DNA of 64,000 bases, taken from Acidobacteria bacterium SCN 69-37. Its GTDB lineage: Bacteria; Acidobacteriota; Vicinamibacteria; Vicinamibacterales; SCN-69-37. The position numbers and the translations under genes are program-made. The notes under the pieces are model-generated. The model was not told the origin of the DNA and made no database searches. It saw nothing but the letters and a program-made list of their open reading frames with translations. Of this stretch, positions 49,298-57,643 are shown in pieces (position 1 is the stretch's first letter; every line of letters begins with the position of its first letter). The stretch is taken from NCBI GenBank assembly GCA_001724025.1, contig MEDJ01000009.1, forward strand, positions 105,777-169,776, given 5' to 3'.

Positions 49298-49960
49298 TCA
49301 GAGGCCGAAGAAGGTCTTCGTCCGCGTCCAGATGATCGGCATCGAGTCGGTCAGCTGGTGGCCGTCGTCGACCAGCAGCAGGTCGGCCGTCGGCCGTGTG
49401 GCGCACCAGCGCTCGACCATCCCCGCGTCGACCACGTCGTCCTGACGCCCCTGGATCACGAGCATGGGGCGATCGAGCCGGAGGTCGAAAGCGTCACGAT
49501 CGATGGCGCTGGCGTAGAGCGCGTAGCCGACGGTGCGCGGTTCGCCGAGGGCGTAGTGAAAGACCGTGACCGTCCCGGCCTCCCGCCACGCGTCAATCGC
49601 GTACGGCCCGAGGTGCGTCAGTCGGTTGCCGCCGAAATCGAGCGCGGGCGCCAGCAGCACGAGACGATCAACGCGCCGGCCGGCATCGGCCGCCGCCGCA
49701 TGCACGGCGACGTACGCGCCGAGGCTCGACCCGATGAGCGCCACGGGCCCGGCCCCGGCCGCCTCGATGGCCGCCAGCGTCTGGTCGATCATCCGCGTGA
49801 CGGTCAGCGTCTCGAACGCCGGCTGGTTGAAATCCGGGCACGTGTATCCGACCCCGCGCGCGGCGCACTCCTGCGCGAACACCCGCGCCTTCGACGACGC
49901 GGGCGACGAGGCGAATCCGTGCAGGTAGATGACGTGGCGGACCGGGGTCGTCTCGCGCAT
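49298..49960 (-). CDS. YqiA/UPF0227-like alpha/beta hydrolase
   Basis: The 220-residue protein fits the YqiA esterase group. It has HVIYLHGFASSPASSKARVF at the start, the nucleophile elbow VALIGSSLGAYVAVHAA, and late Asp and His (VIQGRQDDVVD; LVDDGHQLTDSM). No export signal, so cytoplasmic. Small acyl-ester substrates are likely by family. ATG at 49960 is close to the SET-domain gene stop at 49965. Confidence 0.88.
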   Translation of the reverse strand: MRETTPVRHVIYLHGFASSPASSKARVFAQECAARGVGYTCPDFNQPAFETLTVTRMIDQTLAAIEAAGAGPVALIGSSLGAYVAVHAAAADAGRRVDRLVLLAPALDFGGNRLTHLGPYAIDAWREAGTVTVFHYALGEPRTVGYALYASAIDRDAFDLRLDRPMLVIQGRQDDVVDAGMVERWCATRPTADLLLVDDGHQLTDSMPIIWTRTKTFFGL

Positions 49961-49964
49961 CCCG

Positions 49965-50480
49965 TCAGATGACCGTCGTGCAGCCGGGACGGCAGAGGCA
50001 CGCGATCCCGGCGCCCCCCTCGGTCTCGTAGTTGTAAGTCAGTTCCTCGCCCTTGCGGATGTTGCGGGCCGCGCGAATCCAGATCATGTCACCGACGATC
50101 TGCGTATAGCAGTTCGGCCGGCACCGGTGATTGATGAACCGCGCGATGTTCCCACCCACCGCCGCGTCGCGCACAGTCTTGCGGTTGAGGATGAAACACC
50201 AGATGCAGCCCTGCTTCAGGTAACGCTTCTCGCGCTTGTCACTTTCCTTCCACGAAATCTTCTCGCCGGCATAGTGCACGATGCGCGAATTCTTGGTGAT
50301 CGGCTCGAGCGCGTAGACACCCCACCCCGCGATCTTCGACTTGCGGCGCTCGATGGCCTTCAGCGGCGCTGTGGGTTCCACGGAGGCGCGACGGGCAGGA
50401 CGCGATGGCCTGGCTGTCGTCTTCCCGTTCGTGTGCTTGACGCTCTTCTTCCTGACAGTCTTCAAGGGACGAGTGGACAC
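49965..50480 (-). CDS. SET-domain protein-lysine methyltransferase
   Basis: The 171-residue protein opens with a highly basic, Lys/Arg/Pro/Thr-rich stretch (about residues 1-35, VSTRPLKTVRKKSVKH and onward). A SET domain follows: SKIAGWGVYALEPITKNSRI with VHYAGEKISW, the knot motif GNIARFINHRCRPNCYTQIV, RKGEELTYNYET and a post-SET zinc motif CLCRPGC. The fold transfers methyl from SAM to lysine. Bacterial examples are scattered and probably of eukaryote-linked or chlamydial-type origin, and the target is unknown. GTG at 50480 is 8 nt after TAGAAT, suggesting leaderless translation; the longer same-frame extension runs through repeats. Confidence 0.88.
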   Translation of the reverse strand: MSTRPLKTVRKKSVKHTNGKTTARPSRPARRASVEPTAPLKAIERRKSKIAGWGVYALEPITKNSRIVHYAGEKISWKESDKREKRYLKQGCIWCFILNRKTVRDAAVGGNIARFINHRCRPNCYTQIVGDMIWIRAARNIRKGEELTYNYETEGGAGIACLCRPGCTTVI

Positions 50481-50488
50481 GACGGGAG

Positions 50489-50517
50489 ATTCTACAGGAA
50501 GGCGGGGAGGCGACAGG
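50489..50517 (-). promoter_or_regulatory. Repeat-linked promoter of the SET-domain gene
   Basis: Minus strand: CCTGTC (complement of 50512-50517), GCCTCCCCGCCTTC (complement of 50498-50511), CTG, TAGAAT (complement of 50489-50494), then 8 nt to the GTG at 50480. Confidence 0.6.
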
Positions 50518-50603
50518 CGGGAAGACGTTCGGAGCCCCGGAGCTTCGGCCTCGGGGAAGACGCGAAGAAGGCTACAGGGCGACGAGGCCACACGGCGGCG
50601 GGT
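50518..50603. repeat. Intergenic repeats including palindrome copy 5
   Basis: Family-A sequence is followed by the palindrome in inverse orientation (50531-50556, preceded by CGTTCGGAGCCC exactly as in copy 3). Family-B-like words (AGGCTACAGGGCGACGAGGCC) run up to the dnaE2 stop codon. Confidence 0.65.
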
Positions 50604-53600
50604 TCAGTGAAAGTCGTAGGAAGCGATGACGGGACCGACGCGGCGCAGCGGGTGAATGCGTTCGGCTTTCACGGACACGACCCCGTGCTGGTTCTGGAGA
50701 ATGCCGTCGACGATCAGGTAGGGCTCGTCGACGATGGTGCGGTTGAAGCGATCGAACACGTCGGGCTGGACGATGACGTTGGCGATGCCGGATTCGTCTT
50801 CCATCGAGAGGAAGACGAATCCTTTCGCCGTGCCCGGACGCTGGCGTGTGATGACCGCCCCGGCCACGCGGACACGCCGGCCGGCGTGTCCGCGTGGCAG
50901 GTCGCTGGCACGCTGCACGCCGCGCGCCGTCAGCGACGCGCGGACGAAGGCCATCGGGTGCGGGCCGATCGACAGCCCGCTCGTGTCGTAGTCGGCCCGC
51001 ACCCGCTCGGCCAGGGTCATGGAGGCGAGCGGGGCGGCGGCCGTGGCCGCCGTCCCGCCCGCCCCCAACTCATCGCTGAGCAGCGGGCCGGCCGGACGGC
51101 CGGCCCGCTCGGCCTGCCAGAGCGCCGTTCGGCGGTCCCCGCCGAACGACGCGAGGGCGCCGGCCTCGGCCAGCGCCCGCATCTCCTCCTGCCGCACGTC
51201 CGCGGCGCGCACGAGCGCATCCAGGCTCGAAAACCGCTGCCCCGATCGTCCCCCGGGAGGCTGCGCGCCCGTCGTCTCCGCGATCCGCTGCCCGGCGCCT
51301 TCCCGCAGGCCGCGCACGTAGCGCAGCCCCATCCGGATGATCCCGTCGGGCTGCACCACACAGTTCCACGCCGAGACCTGCACGTCGATCGGGGCGAAGC
51401 GCACGCCGCGCCGCTGCGCGTCCTTGACGAGCGTGGCCGGATGATAAAACCCCATCGGCTGGTTGTTGAGGAGGGCCGTGTAGAACGCCTCCGCGTGGTG
51501 CACCTTGAGAAACGCACTCGCGTAAGCCAGCAGGGCGAAGCTGGCGGCGTGGGACTCGGGAAACCCGAAGAGCGCGAACGACGTGATCGCCTCTACCACC
51601 CGATCGGCCGGCGCGCCCGTGATGCCGTTCTTCGCCATCCCCTCGCGCAACCGCGTCTCGATCGCCCGCATCCGCGCTACCGATCGCTTGAATCCCATGG
51701 CCCGGCGCAGTTCCTCGGCTTCCCCGCCCGAAAATCCGGCCACGATCATGGCCATGCGGAGCAACTGCTCCTGGAACAGGGGCACGCCCTTCGTACGTTT
51801 CAGCACCGGTTCGAGTGACGGATGCGGATAGGTCACCGGCTCGCGCTCGTCCCGGCGCGCGAAATACGGGTGCACCATGTTGCCGACAATGGGTCCGGGC
51901 CTGATGATGGCCACTTCCACCACGAGGTCGTAGAACACCCGGGGCCTGAGACGCGGCAGCGTCGCCATCTGGGCGCGCGATTCCACCTGGAACACGCCGA
52001 CGGTATCGGCGCGGGTCAGCAGATCGTAGACGGCCGTGTCCGTCGTCTCCATGCGCGCGAGATCGAAGACCGACTGATCCCAATCGCCGAAGACCGACGC
52101 CCCGGGGCTCCGCGGAGGCTCCGCCAGGGGCCTGGCGATCATCCGCCTCGATCCATCGTCGCGCCCGTTGACGATGTCGATGGCTTCCTCGAGCACGGCC
52201 ATCATGCCGAGGCCGAGCAGATCGACCTTGATGAGGCCGAGATCCGCGCAGTCGTCCTTGTCCCACTGCACCACCACCCGTCCGGGCATGGCGGCGTTCT
52301 CGATCGGCACCACCTCGTCGAGCCGTCCCTGGCACAGCACCATGCCCCCGGAGTGCTGACTGAGATGTCTCGGCAGATCCTGCATCGCGCCCCACAGCGT
52401 CGCGAACTGCCGGTACCGCCGGTCCCCGGGATCGAGGCCGGCCTCGCGGAGGTGGCGCGCCAGGGTATCGGCCGGATCGACGAACTCGAACGGCGTCATC
52501 GCCTTCGCGAGCCGCCCCACGTCGCCGGCGTCGAGGTCGAGGACCTTGCCGAGTTCGCGCGCGGCGCTGCGTCCGCGATACGAGATGACGTTGGCCGTCA
52601 TGGCCGCTCCGAGCCGGCCGTAGCGCTGGTAGACGTACTGGATGACGCGCTCGCGACGCTCGCCGCTCGGCAGATCCAGATCGATGTCGGGCCACTCGCG
52701 ACGCTCGGCCGAGAGGAACCGCTCGAACAGCAGATCCATCCCGACGGGATCGACAGCCGTGATGCCGAGCGCGTAGCACACGGCGCTGTTGGCCGCCGAC
52801 CCGCGCCCCTGCACGAGGATGCGCTGTTCGCGGCAGAACCGGATGATGTCCCAGACGATCAGGAAATAGCCGGCCAGGTCGAGCTGCGCGATCAGCGCGA
52901 GCTCGCGCTCGATCTGCGCCCGCGCCCTGTCGTGGTACGGACGATAACGATCGCGGGCCCCGGCCTGCACGAGTTGGCGCAGGTAGGCATCCTGCGTCCC
53001 GCCGTCGGGAACTGGATAGGTGGGAAAGCGATAACCGAGATCGGCCAGGGTGAACTCGAGCCGCTCGGCCAGCGCGGCGGTTCCAGCCAGCGCCTCGGGC
53101 AGATCCGAGAACAGCCGGGCCATGGCCTGCGGCGACTTGAGGTGCCGCTCGGCATTCTCCGTGAGCCGCCGGCCGGCGCGGGCGAGCGTGGTGTGGTGCC
53201 TGATGCAGGTGAGCACGTCGTAGAGCGGCCGCTCCCCGGGCGTGGCGAACCGCACGCCGTTCGAGGCCATCACCGGCACCTGGAACCTCGTGCCGAGTTC
53301 GAGGAGCTGCTGCAGGCCGGCCTGCTCGTCGCGCCGCAGGTGCCGCTGCAGTTCCATCCGGACGTTGTCGCGGCCGAAGATGCCGACGATCCGATCGACG
53401 AGGGCCACGATGTCGTGCCGATGGCCGCGCAGGATCCCGTGTCCGATCAGCGCCACGAGTCCCGACGTCTCGCCCGCGAAATCGTCGAGCGTCAGGGCGG
53501 CGGCCCCTTTGGGCGCACGCAGGTGCGCCTGGCTGATCAGTCGGCACAGGCGCCGGTAGCCTTCGGCACTGGCCACCAGCACGGGCAGGGTCCACCGCCG

Positions 53601-53837
53601 GCCGGTCCGTCCGCCGCCCGGCCCTTCGGCCGCCATCGTCACCTCGGCCCCGACGATGGCCCGGATCCCGGCGGCCCGCGCCGCCCTGTAGAACTGTGGC
53701 GCCCCGTACATCCCGTCCCGGTCGAGCAGCGCCAGCGCCGGATACCCCAACGCCGCTGCCCGCTCCACCAGCGCCGACGGCAGCGATGCCCCATCGAGAA
53801 ACGAAAACGCCGACGCCGCATGGAGTTCGAGATACAT
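50604..53837 (-). CDS. dnaE2: Error-prone DNA polymerase DnaE2 (ImuC)
   Basis: The 1077-residue C-family polymerase has the PHP domain first (YLELHAASAFSFLDGASLP). Palm motifs follow with the catalytic acids (PDIDLDLPSGERRERVIQYV, VDLLGLGMMAVL), then the helix-hairpin-helix and the OB fold (RVRVAGAVITRQRPGTAKGF, FLSMEDESGIANVIVQPDVF). DnaE2 works with ImuA and ImuB in damage-induced mutagenesis. It lies 18 nt after imuB on the same strand. The start at 53837 matches the family N-terminus. Confidence 0.96.
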   Translation of the reverse strand: MYLELHAASAFSFLDGASLPSALVERAAALGYPALALLDRDGMYGAPQFYRAARAAGIRAIVGAEVTMAAEGPGGGRTGRRWTLPVLVASAEGYRRLCRLISQAHLRAPKGAAALTLDDFAGETSGLVALIGHGILRGHRHDIVALVDRIVGIFGRDNVRMELQRHLRRDEQAGLQQLLELGTRFQVPVMASNGVRFATPGERPLYDVLTCIRHHTTLARAGRRLTENAERHLKSPQAMARLFSDLPEALAGTAALAERLEFTLADLGYRFPTYPVPDGGTQDAYLRQLVQAGARDRYRPYHDRARAQIERELALIAQLDLAGYFLIVWDIIRFCREQRILVQGRGSAANSAVCYALGITAVDPVGMDLLFERFLSAERREWPDIDLDLPSGERRERVIQYVYQRYGRLGAAMTANVISYRGRSAARELGKVLDLDAGDVGRLAKAMTPFEFVDPADTLARHLREAGLDPGDRRYRQFATLWGAMQDLPRHLSQHSGGMVLCQGRLDEVVPIENAAMPGRVVVQWDKDDCADLGLIKVDLLGLGMMAVLEEAIDIVNGRDDGSRRMIARPLAEPPRSPGASVFGDWDQSVFDLARMETTDTAVYDLLTRADTVGVFQVESRAQMATLPRLRPRVFYDLVVEVAIIRPGPIVGNMVHPYFARRDEREPVTYPHPSLEPVLKRTKGVPLFQEQLLRMAMIVAGFSGGEAEELRRAMGFKRSVARMRAIETRLREGMAKNGITGAPADRVVEAITSFALFGFPESHAASFALLAYASAFLKVHHAEAFYTALLNNQPMGFYHPATLVKDAQRRGVRFAPIDVQVSAWNCVVQPDGIIRMGLRYVRGLREGAGQRIAETTGAQPPGGRSGQRFSSLDALVRAADVRQEEMRALAEAGALASFGGDRRTALWQAERAGRPAGPLLSDELGAGGTAATAAAPLASMTLAERVRADYDTSGLSIGPHPMAFVRASLTARGVQRASDLPRGHAGRRVRVAGAVITRQRPGTAKGFVFLSMEDESGIANVIVQPDVFDRFNRTIVDEPYLIVDGILQNQHGVVSVKAERIHPLRRVGPVIASYDFH

Positions 53838-53855
53838 AAGGCCCTGTGGTTCCTG

Positions 53856-55415
53856 CTAATCGAACACCCCCTCCGCCTCCCACGCCCCTGTCCCCCGATG
53901 GCGTGCCAGGCGATAGACGAGACCGTCGGCCAGTTCCACGTCCCACTCGTCGCGATCCCACGTGGCGGCAGCGTCCGTATCCCACCAGGCCCCTGACGTG
54001 CGCCACGGTCCCGCACAGGCCCGCACGGCCATGGCCCTGTCGTGCGGGGTGAACCAGGCCACCTGCGCGGGTCGGCCCCGCGCGACCTCCACCTGCACGG
54101 GACGCGGCCGACGCCAGCGCCGCAGGTGGGCCGGCACGGGGGCCCGCTCCCCGGGTCCTGCCTCTGCTGCCAGGATCGGCTCCGTCACCGTGGAGAACCC
54201 CGTCATCGCCGCCGACTGCATCGCCTCACGCGCCTCTGCTGCCAGGATCGGCTCCGTCACCGTGGAGCCGGACGATGGCGGCAGGAACGGCGCGAGCCCG
54301 CAGGCCCGGCCATCGTGCGTATCGAGCACCACGGGCGATCCCACGCGTCCCTCGCCACAGAGGGCCGTCAGGCGTGCCAGCAGCGTCGACACCCGTTCGG
54401 GGGACGGTGTGGCCCTCGCGAGCAGCGACCCCTGCACGATGCGTCCGGGCACGACGTCCAGCTGCAGATCGACAACATCGATCCCGGCATCGGGCGGATG
54501 GGATTCGAGGTCGAGCAGGATCAACGTGCGCAGCACCTTCGCGTCGCGGATCGGGGCCGGCAGCGCCAGCGTCCGGACGTGATGCGCCCGCGTCGTCAAC
54601 GTCAGCGTCGTCCGGATCGCCACGGCCCCGCGATCGGCCTGCTCGAGATGACGCGCCAGCCGATCGCACTGGCGCGCCAGCACGAACGACAGCGGCTCGA
54701 GCCCCTCGATCGGCCACTCGAGCTCGATGCGATCGACGAACTCCCGCGCCTGCGCGATCGGGACGAGCGGCACCACGTCTTCCCCACAGGCCGCCTGGTG
54801 CAGCCGGACGCCCGACGCCCCCAGGCGGGCCCGGACATCGGCGCGCGACAGGGCGGCCAGGGCGCCACAGGTGTCGATCCCCCATCGTTCCAGGGTGGCC
54901 AGCCGATCGCGATAGGACCGGAACGAGGCGTCCCCCGGAGTCGACGTTCCAGGGCTTCCGCCGCCGCTCTTCGAGCTTCGGCGGACAGGCCGGTGATCCG
55001 CCGCCGTCCGGATAGCGACGGCAGCCTCGGTATGCCGACGCACACCAGCCACATGGCGATCGAGTTCGGTGATCGCCAGCAGGTGCGTGAGCGGCAGCGG
55101 CGCCAGCATGGCGGCGTCGGTGCCCACCGCCCCCAGCGTGAGGCCCGCGCGGGCGTGCGCCAGCACCCAGGCCGTCGTCATCGTGCCGGCCAGCGCCAGT
55201 CGCACGGGAAGCCCCGCGGCAGCGGCCTGGGCCAGCACCTCGCGCGCCACCACCGCGGGCGGCCCGCAGACACGCCCCAATCCCGACACGTCGCACACAA
55301 CGGCCGCGCGGCCACACGGGGTCACGCGCGGCGACACTGCACGGGCCACCTGCTCGATCGCCCCGTGCGGGGCCGGCGGATCTGCCGCGTCGTACACCAG
55401 GCAGGCGATCAGCAC
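53856..55415 (-). CDS. imuB: Y-family-like protein ImuB with an internal repeat
   Basis: The 519-residue protein is a catalytically dead Y-family relative that bridges DnaE2 and the beta clamp. Visible features are VLIACLVYDAADPP at the start (no catalytic acid pair), the fingers/thumb region with YRDRLATLERWGIDTCGALA and LSRADVRARLGASGVRLHQA, a little-finger-like section, and a C-terminal ImuB tail (AVRACAGPWRTSGAWWDT, RDEWDVELADGLVYRLARHR). GTG at 55415 overlaps the imuA stop by 7 nt. A 12-residue block, STVTEPILAAEA, occurs twice in the linker, encoded by the 36-bp repeat at 54160 and 54232. Confidence 0.9.
   Translation of the reverse strand: MLIACLVYDAADPPAPHGAIEQVARAVSPRVTPCGRAAVVCDVSGLGRVCGPPAVVAREVLAQAAAAGLPVRLALAGTMTTAWVLAHARAGLTLGAVGTDAAMLAPLPLTHLLAITELDRHVAGVRRHTEAAVAIRTAADHRPVRRSSKSGGGSPGTSTPGDASFRSYRDRLATLERWGIDTCGALAALSRADVRARLGASGVRLHQAACGEDVVPLVPIAQAREFVDRIELEWPIEGLEPLSFVLARQCDRLARHLEQADRGAVAIRTTLTLTTRAHHVRTLALPAPIRDAKVLRTLILLDLESHPPDAGIDVVDLQLDVVPGRIVQGSLLARATPSPERVSTLLARLTALCGEGRVGSPVVLDTHDGRACGLAPFLPPSSGSTVTEPILAAEAREAMQSAAMTGFSTVTEPILAAEAGPGERAPVPAHLRRWRRPRPVQVEVARGRPAQVAWFTPHDRAMAVRACAGPWRTSGAWWDTDAAATWDRDEWDVELADGLVYRLARHRGTGAWEAEGVFD
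54160..54267. repeat. 36-bp in-frame direct repeat inside imuB
   Basis: Identical sequence at 54160-54195 and 54232-54267; the offset is 72 bp (24 codons), so the reading frame is kept. The copies encode STVTEPILAAEA, separated by REAMQSAAMTGF, between the little-finger region and the C-terminal tail. Confidence 0.9.
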
Positions 55416-56146
55416 GCGCCCTCCCAGGCCGTCCGCCGGGACGCCTCCCCTGTCGTCACCCCGGTGGCCGACCGCACCACCCATGACGGCTGGAACCCGG
55501 CCAGCCGGCGACTCTGCACCTGATCGCCCTGCCACACGGCACGTCCTTCCAACAGGACGGACACCCCGCGCGCGCTGCGCCCCACGGGCGCGTCGGCCAG
55601 GAGCAGCGCCACCGTGTCCTGCGGTTCGACGACCTGGGCCAGCCGCAGCCACGTGATGGACGGCAGCGCCTGGAGGCACCGCGCGGGGATGTCCCGCAGA
55701 TCCAGCGCGACCACGGCGAAGCCCCCGGCCCGGAGGATCTGATCGCCGGCGCGCACGGCCTGCTTCACGGCCTGCTCAATCACCCCGGGCCGAGCCTGCT
55801 CCACCATCACCGGAGCCCCGCGCACCCACAACACCCGATCGAGGCAGACCCCGGCTGCGGCGGCCGTGGCCGGATCGAACCGATCGAGGGCATCGACGAG
55901 AGCCACGACCTGACCCTGGCGCGTGGCCTGCGCCAGCGTGGCCAACAGCAGGTGCGTGCGCCCCGATGACGACGCCCCGACGACTTCGGAGAGCGCCCCC
56001 AGACTCCAGCCGCCGCCGAGCCGGTGATCGACAGCCAGCCACCCGGTCGCCAGCCGGCGCGGCGGTGCCGCCATCGCCGGCAGGGCGCTGCCCAGGTTCC
56101 GGGTCTGCAACAACGTTTCGAGGGAACGGACCGCAGCCGACGCCAT
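55409..56146 (-). CDS. imuA: RecA-like mutasome protein ImuA
   Basis: The 245-residue protein belongs to the ImuA/SulA-like group of RecA-fold proteins. It has TGWLAVDHRLGGGWSLGALS with EVVGASSSGRTHLLLATLA (a Walker A-like loop in which Arg replaces the usual Lys), VVALVDALDRFDPATAAAAG, FAVVALDLRDIPARCL and a C-terminal section with RGVSVLLEGRAVWQGDQVQS. ImuA supports recruitment of ImuB and DnaE2. ATG at 56146 (MASAAVRSLETLLQ) is preferred over an in-frame ATG at 56200, which overlaps the promoter. Confidence 0.88.
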   Translation of the reverse strand: MASAAVRSLETLLQTRNLGSALPAMAAPPRRLATGWLAVDHRLGGGWSLGALSEVVGASSSGRTHLLLATLAQATRQGQVVALVDALDRFDPATAAAAGVCLDRVLWVRGAPVMVEQARPGVIEQAVKQAVRAGDQILRAGGFAVVALDLRDIPARCLQALPSITWLRLAQVVEPQDTVALLLADAPVGRSARGVSVLLEGRAVWQGDQVQSRRLAGFQPSWVVRSATGVTTGEASRRTAWEGAC

Positions 56147-56167
56147 GTTTGCCTTTCTTTCGCCAAC

Positions 56168-56216
56168 AAGAGGCGGAGCGGCAGTATACGCACGGCTCAC
56201 GAGGCGATCAAGAGGC
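56168..56216 (-). promoter_or_regulatory. imuA promoter flanked by a direct repeat
   Basis: Minus strand: TTGATC (complement of 56206-56211), a 17-nt spacer and TATACT (complement of 56183-56188). CGCCTCTTG occurs twice, overlapping the -35 (about 56208-56216) and downstream of the -10 (about 56167-56175). The repeat is a candidate operator for the damage-response repressor; known LexA boxes do not match it obviously. Confidence 0.5.
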
Positions 56217-56273
56217 GAAAATCCGTCGCGGTAAACTGCCGGCGATCCCGAGAGGTAAGATGCGTAGCCGCTC

Positions 56274-57545
56274 GTGACACACAGCCCCGCCGAACGTCCA
56301 CCCCAGCCAGCCGATCAGCCCCGTCCGTGGCTCGCCCGGGCCGCCGGCTCCCTCGCCCATCGCAACTACCGGCTGCTGTGGTGCGCGGCCCTGGGGTCGA
56401 CCATCGGCACCTGGATGCAGAAGTACGCCCAGGGGCTGCTGGTCTACGACCTCACGAAATCGACGTTCTACCTCGGGCTCGACGATTTCCTGAGCCAGCT
56501 GCCGATCCTGCTCCTGATGCTGATTGGCGGCGTGATTGCCGATCGGCACGATCGCCGCTGGCTGCTGACGATCTCGCAGTACGTGCAGGCGTTCTCGGCC
56601 TTCATGCTCGCGGCCCTCGTCTGGACGGGCTACGTCCACGTTGCCTGGGTCTTCGCGCTGTCGTTCGTCTCGGGGTGCGGCCAGGCCTTCGGCGGACCGG
56701 CCTACCAGGCGATGATCCCGTCGCTCGTCCCCAAGCGCGATCTGCCGAACGCCATCGCCCTGAACTCGTCGCAGTTCAATCTCTCGCGCGTGCTCGGCCC
56801 GAGCGGCGGCGCCATCGTACTGGCCACCATCGGCACGGCGTGGTGCTTCTTCGTCAACGGGCTGTCCTTCTTCCTCGTCGTCATCGCGCTGGCGGCCCTG
56901 CGGCTGCCGAAACACGTGCCGGCCCCGACGCACCAGGCCGTGTCGACCGAACTGCGCAGCGGCCTGCACTACGTCCGCGACAACCGCGTCGTCCTCGCGT
57001 TGACGATCCTCGTGACGCTGAGCACGTTCCTGACCATGCCGCTGCAGACGATGCTGCCGGCGTTCGCCAACGAGGTGCTCTCGGGCGCCGGGCGCGCCGA
57101 GACGCGCCTGTCGTTCCTGATGGCCTCCCAGGGGCTGGGCGCCATCGTCGGCGCGCTGCTCATCGGCATGCTCGACGCCACGCCCCACCTCTGGCGCATC
57201 CTGCTGAGCGTGCAGATCGTCCTGGGCCTGCTGATCGGGGCCTTCGCGCTGTCGACCTCGCTGCCGACCAGCCTGGGCCTGCTCTTCCTGATCGGCATTT
57301 TCTTCATGGCCCTGTTCTCGCTGAGCTTCTCGCTCGTGCAGATGACGGTGCCCGACGCGCTGCGCGGCCGCGTGGTGGCAATCTACATGGTGGCCCTGCG
57401 CGGCGGCGGCCCGATCGGCGCCCTGGTCGCCGGCGGGCTGGCCGATCGCTTCTCCGCCCCGGCAGTCATGGCCATCAACGGCCTCCTGCTCGCCCTGATC
57501 TCGAGCGGCGTCCTCGCCCTCAAACGAGGCCGGGCGCTGGCATAG
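56274..57545 (+). CDS. Major facilitator superfamily exporter (EntS-like)
   Basis: A 423-residue, 12-helix transporter with LAHRNYRLLWCAALGSTIGT, the A-loop motif GGVIADRHDRRWLLT and its second copy in VAGGLADRFSAPAV, SLVPKRDLPNAIALNSSQFN and NLSRVLGPSGGAIVLATIGT. These place it in the MFS_3 group, with EntS and macrolide exporters. Substrate unknown. GTG at 56274, 12 nt after TAAGAT. It is divergent from the imu operon. Confidence 0.88.
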   Translation: MTHSPAERPPQPADQPRPWLARAAGSLAHRNYRLLWCAALGSTIGTWMQKYAQGLLVYDLTKSTFYLGLDDFLSQLPILLLMLIGGVIADRHDRRWLLTISQYVQAFSAFMLAALVWTGYVHVAWVFALSFVSGCGQAFGGPAYQAMIPSLVPKRDLPNAIALNSSQFNLSRVLGPSGGAIVLATIGTAWCFFVNGLSFFLVVIALAALRLPKHVPAPTHQAVSTELRSGLHYVRDNRVVLALTILVTLSTFLTMPLQTMLPAFANEVLSGAGRAETRLSFLMASQGLGAIVGALLIGMLDATPHLWRILLSVQIVLGLLIGAFALSTSLPTSLGLLFLIGIFFMALFSLSFSLVQMTVPDALRGRVVAIYMVALRGGGPIGALVAGGLADRFSAPAVMAINGLLLALISSGVLALKRGRALA

Positions 57546-57630
57546 GAGGCTGGGAGGCTGCAGCCTGGGAGGCGGGGAGAGGCGAGAAGCCTTCCAGCCT
57601 CCTTCCAGCCTGCCGCCTCCCCGCCTTCAG
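57546..57630. repeat. GC-rich intergenic repeat, family A, both orientations
   Basis: GGAGGCTGGGAGGCTGCAGCC (G-rich arm) is followed by CCTTCCAGCCTCC, CCTTCCAGCCTGCC (C-rich arm), an imperfect inverted repeat like that at 3118-3200, ending in GCCTCCCCGCCTTC-AG next to the -10 of the response regulator gene. Confidence 0.75.
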
Positions 57631-57636
57631 TAGAAT
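57609..57636 (+). promoter_or_regulatory. Repeat-linked promoter of the response regulator gene
   Basis: CCTGCC (57609-57614), GCCTCCCCGCCTTC (57615-57628), AG, TAGAAT (57631-57636), then 7 nt to the GTG at 57644. An in-frame ATG at 57635 overlaps the -10 and cannot be the start of this transcript. Confidence 0.6.
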
Positions 57637-57643
57637 GCCCCTC

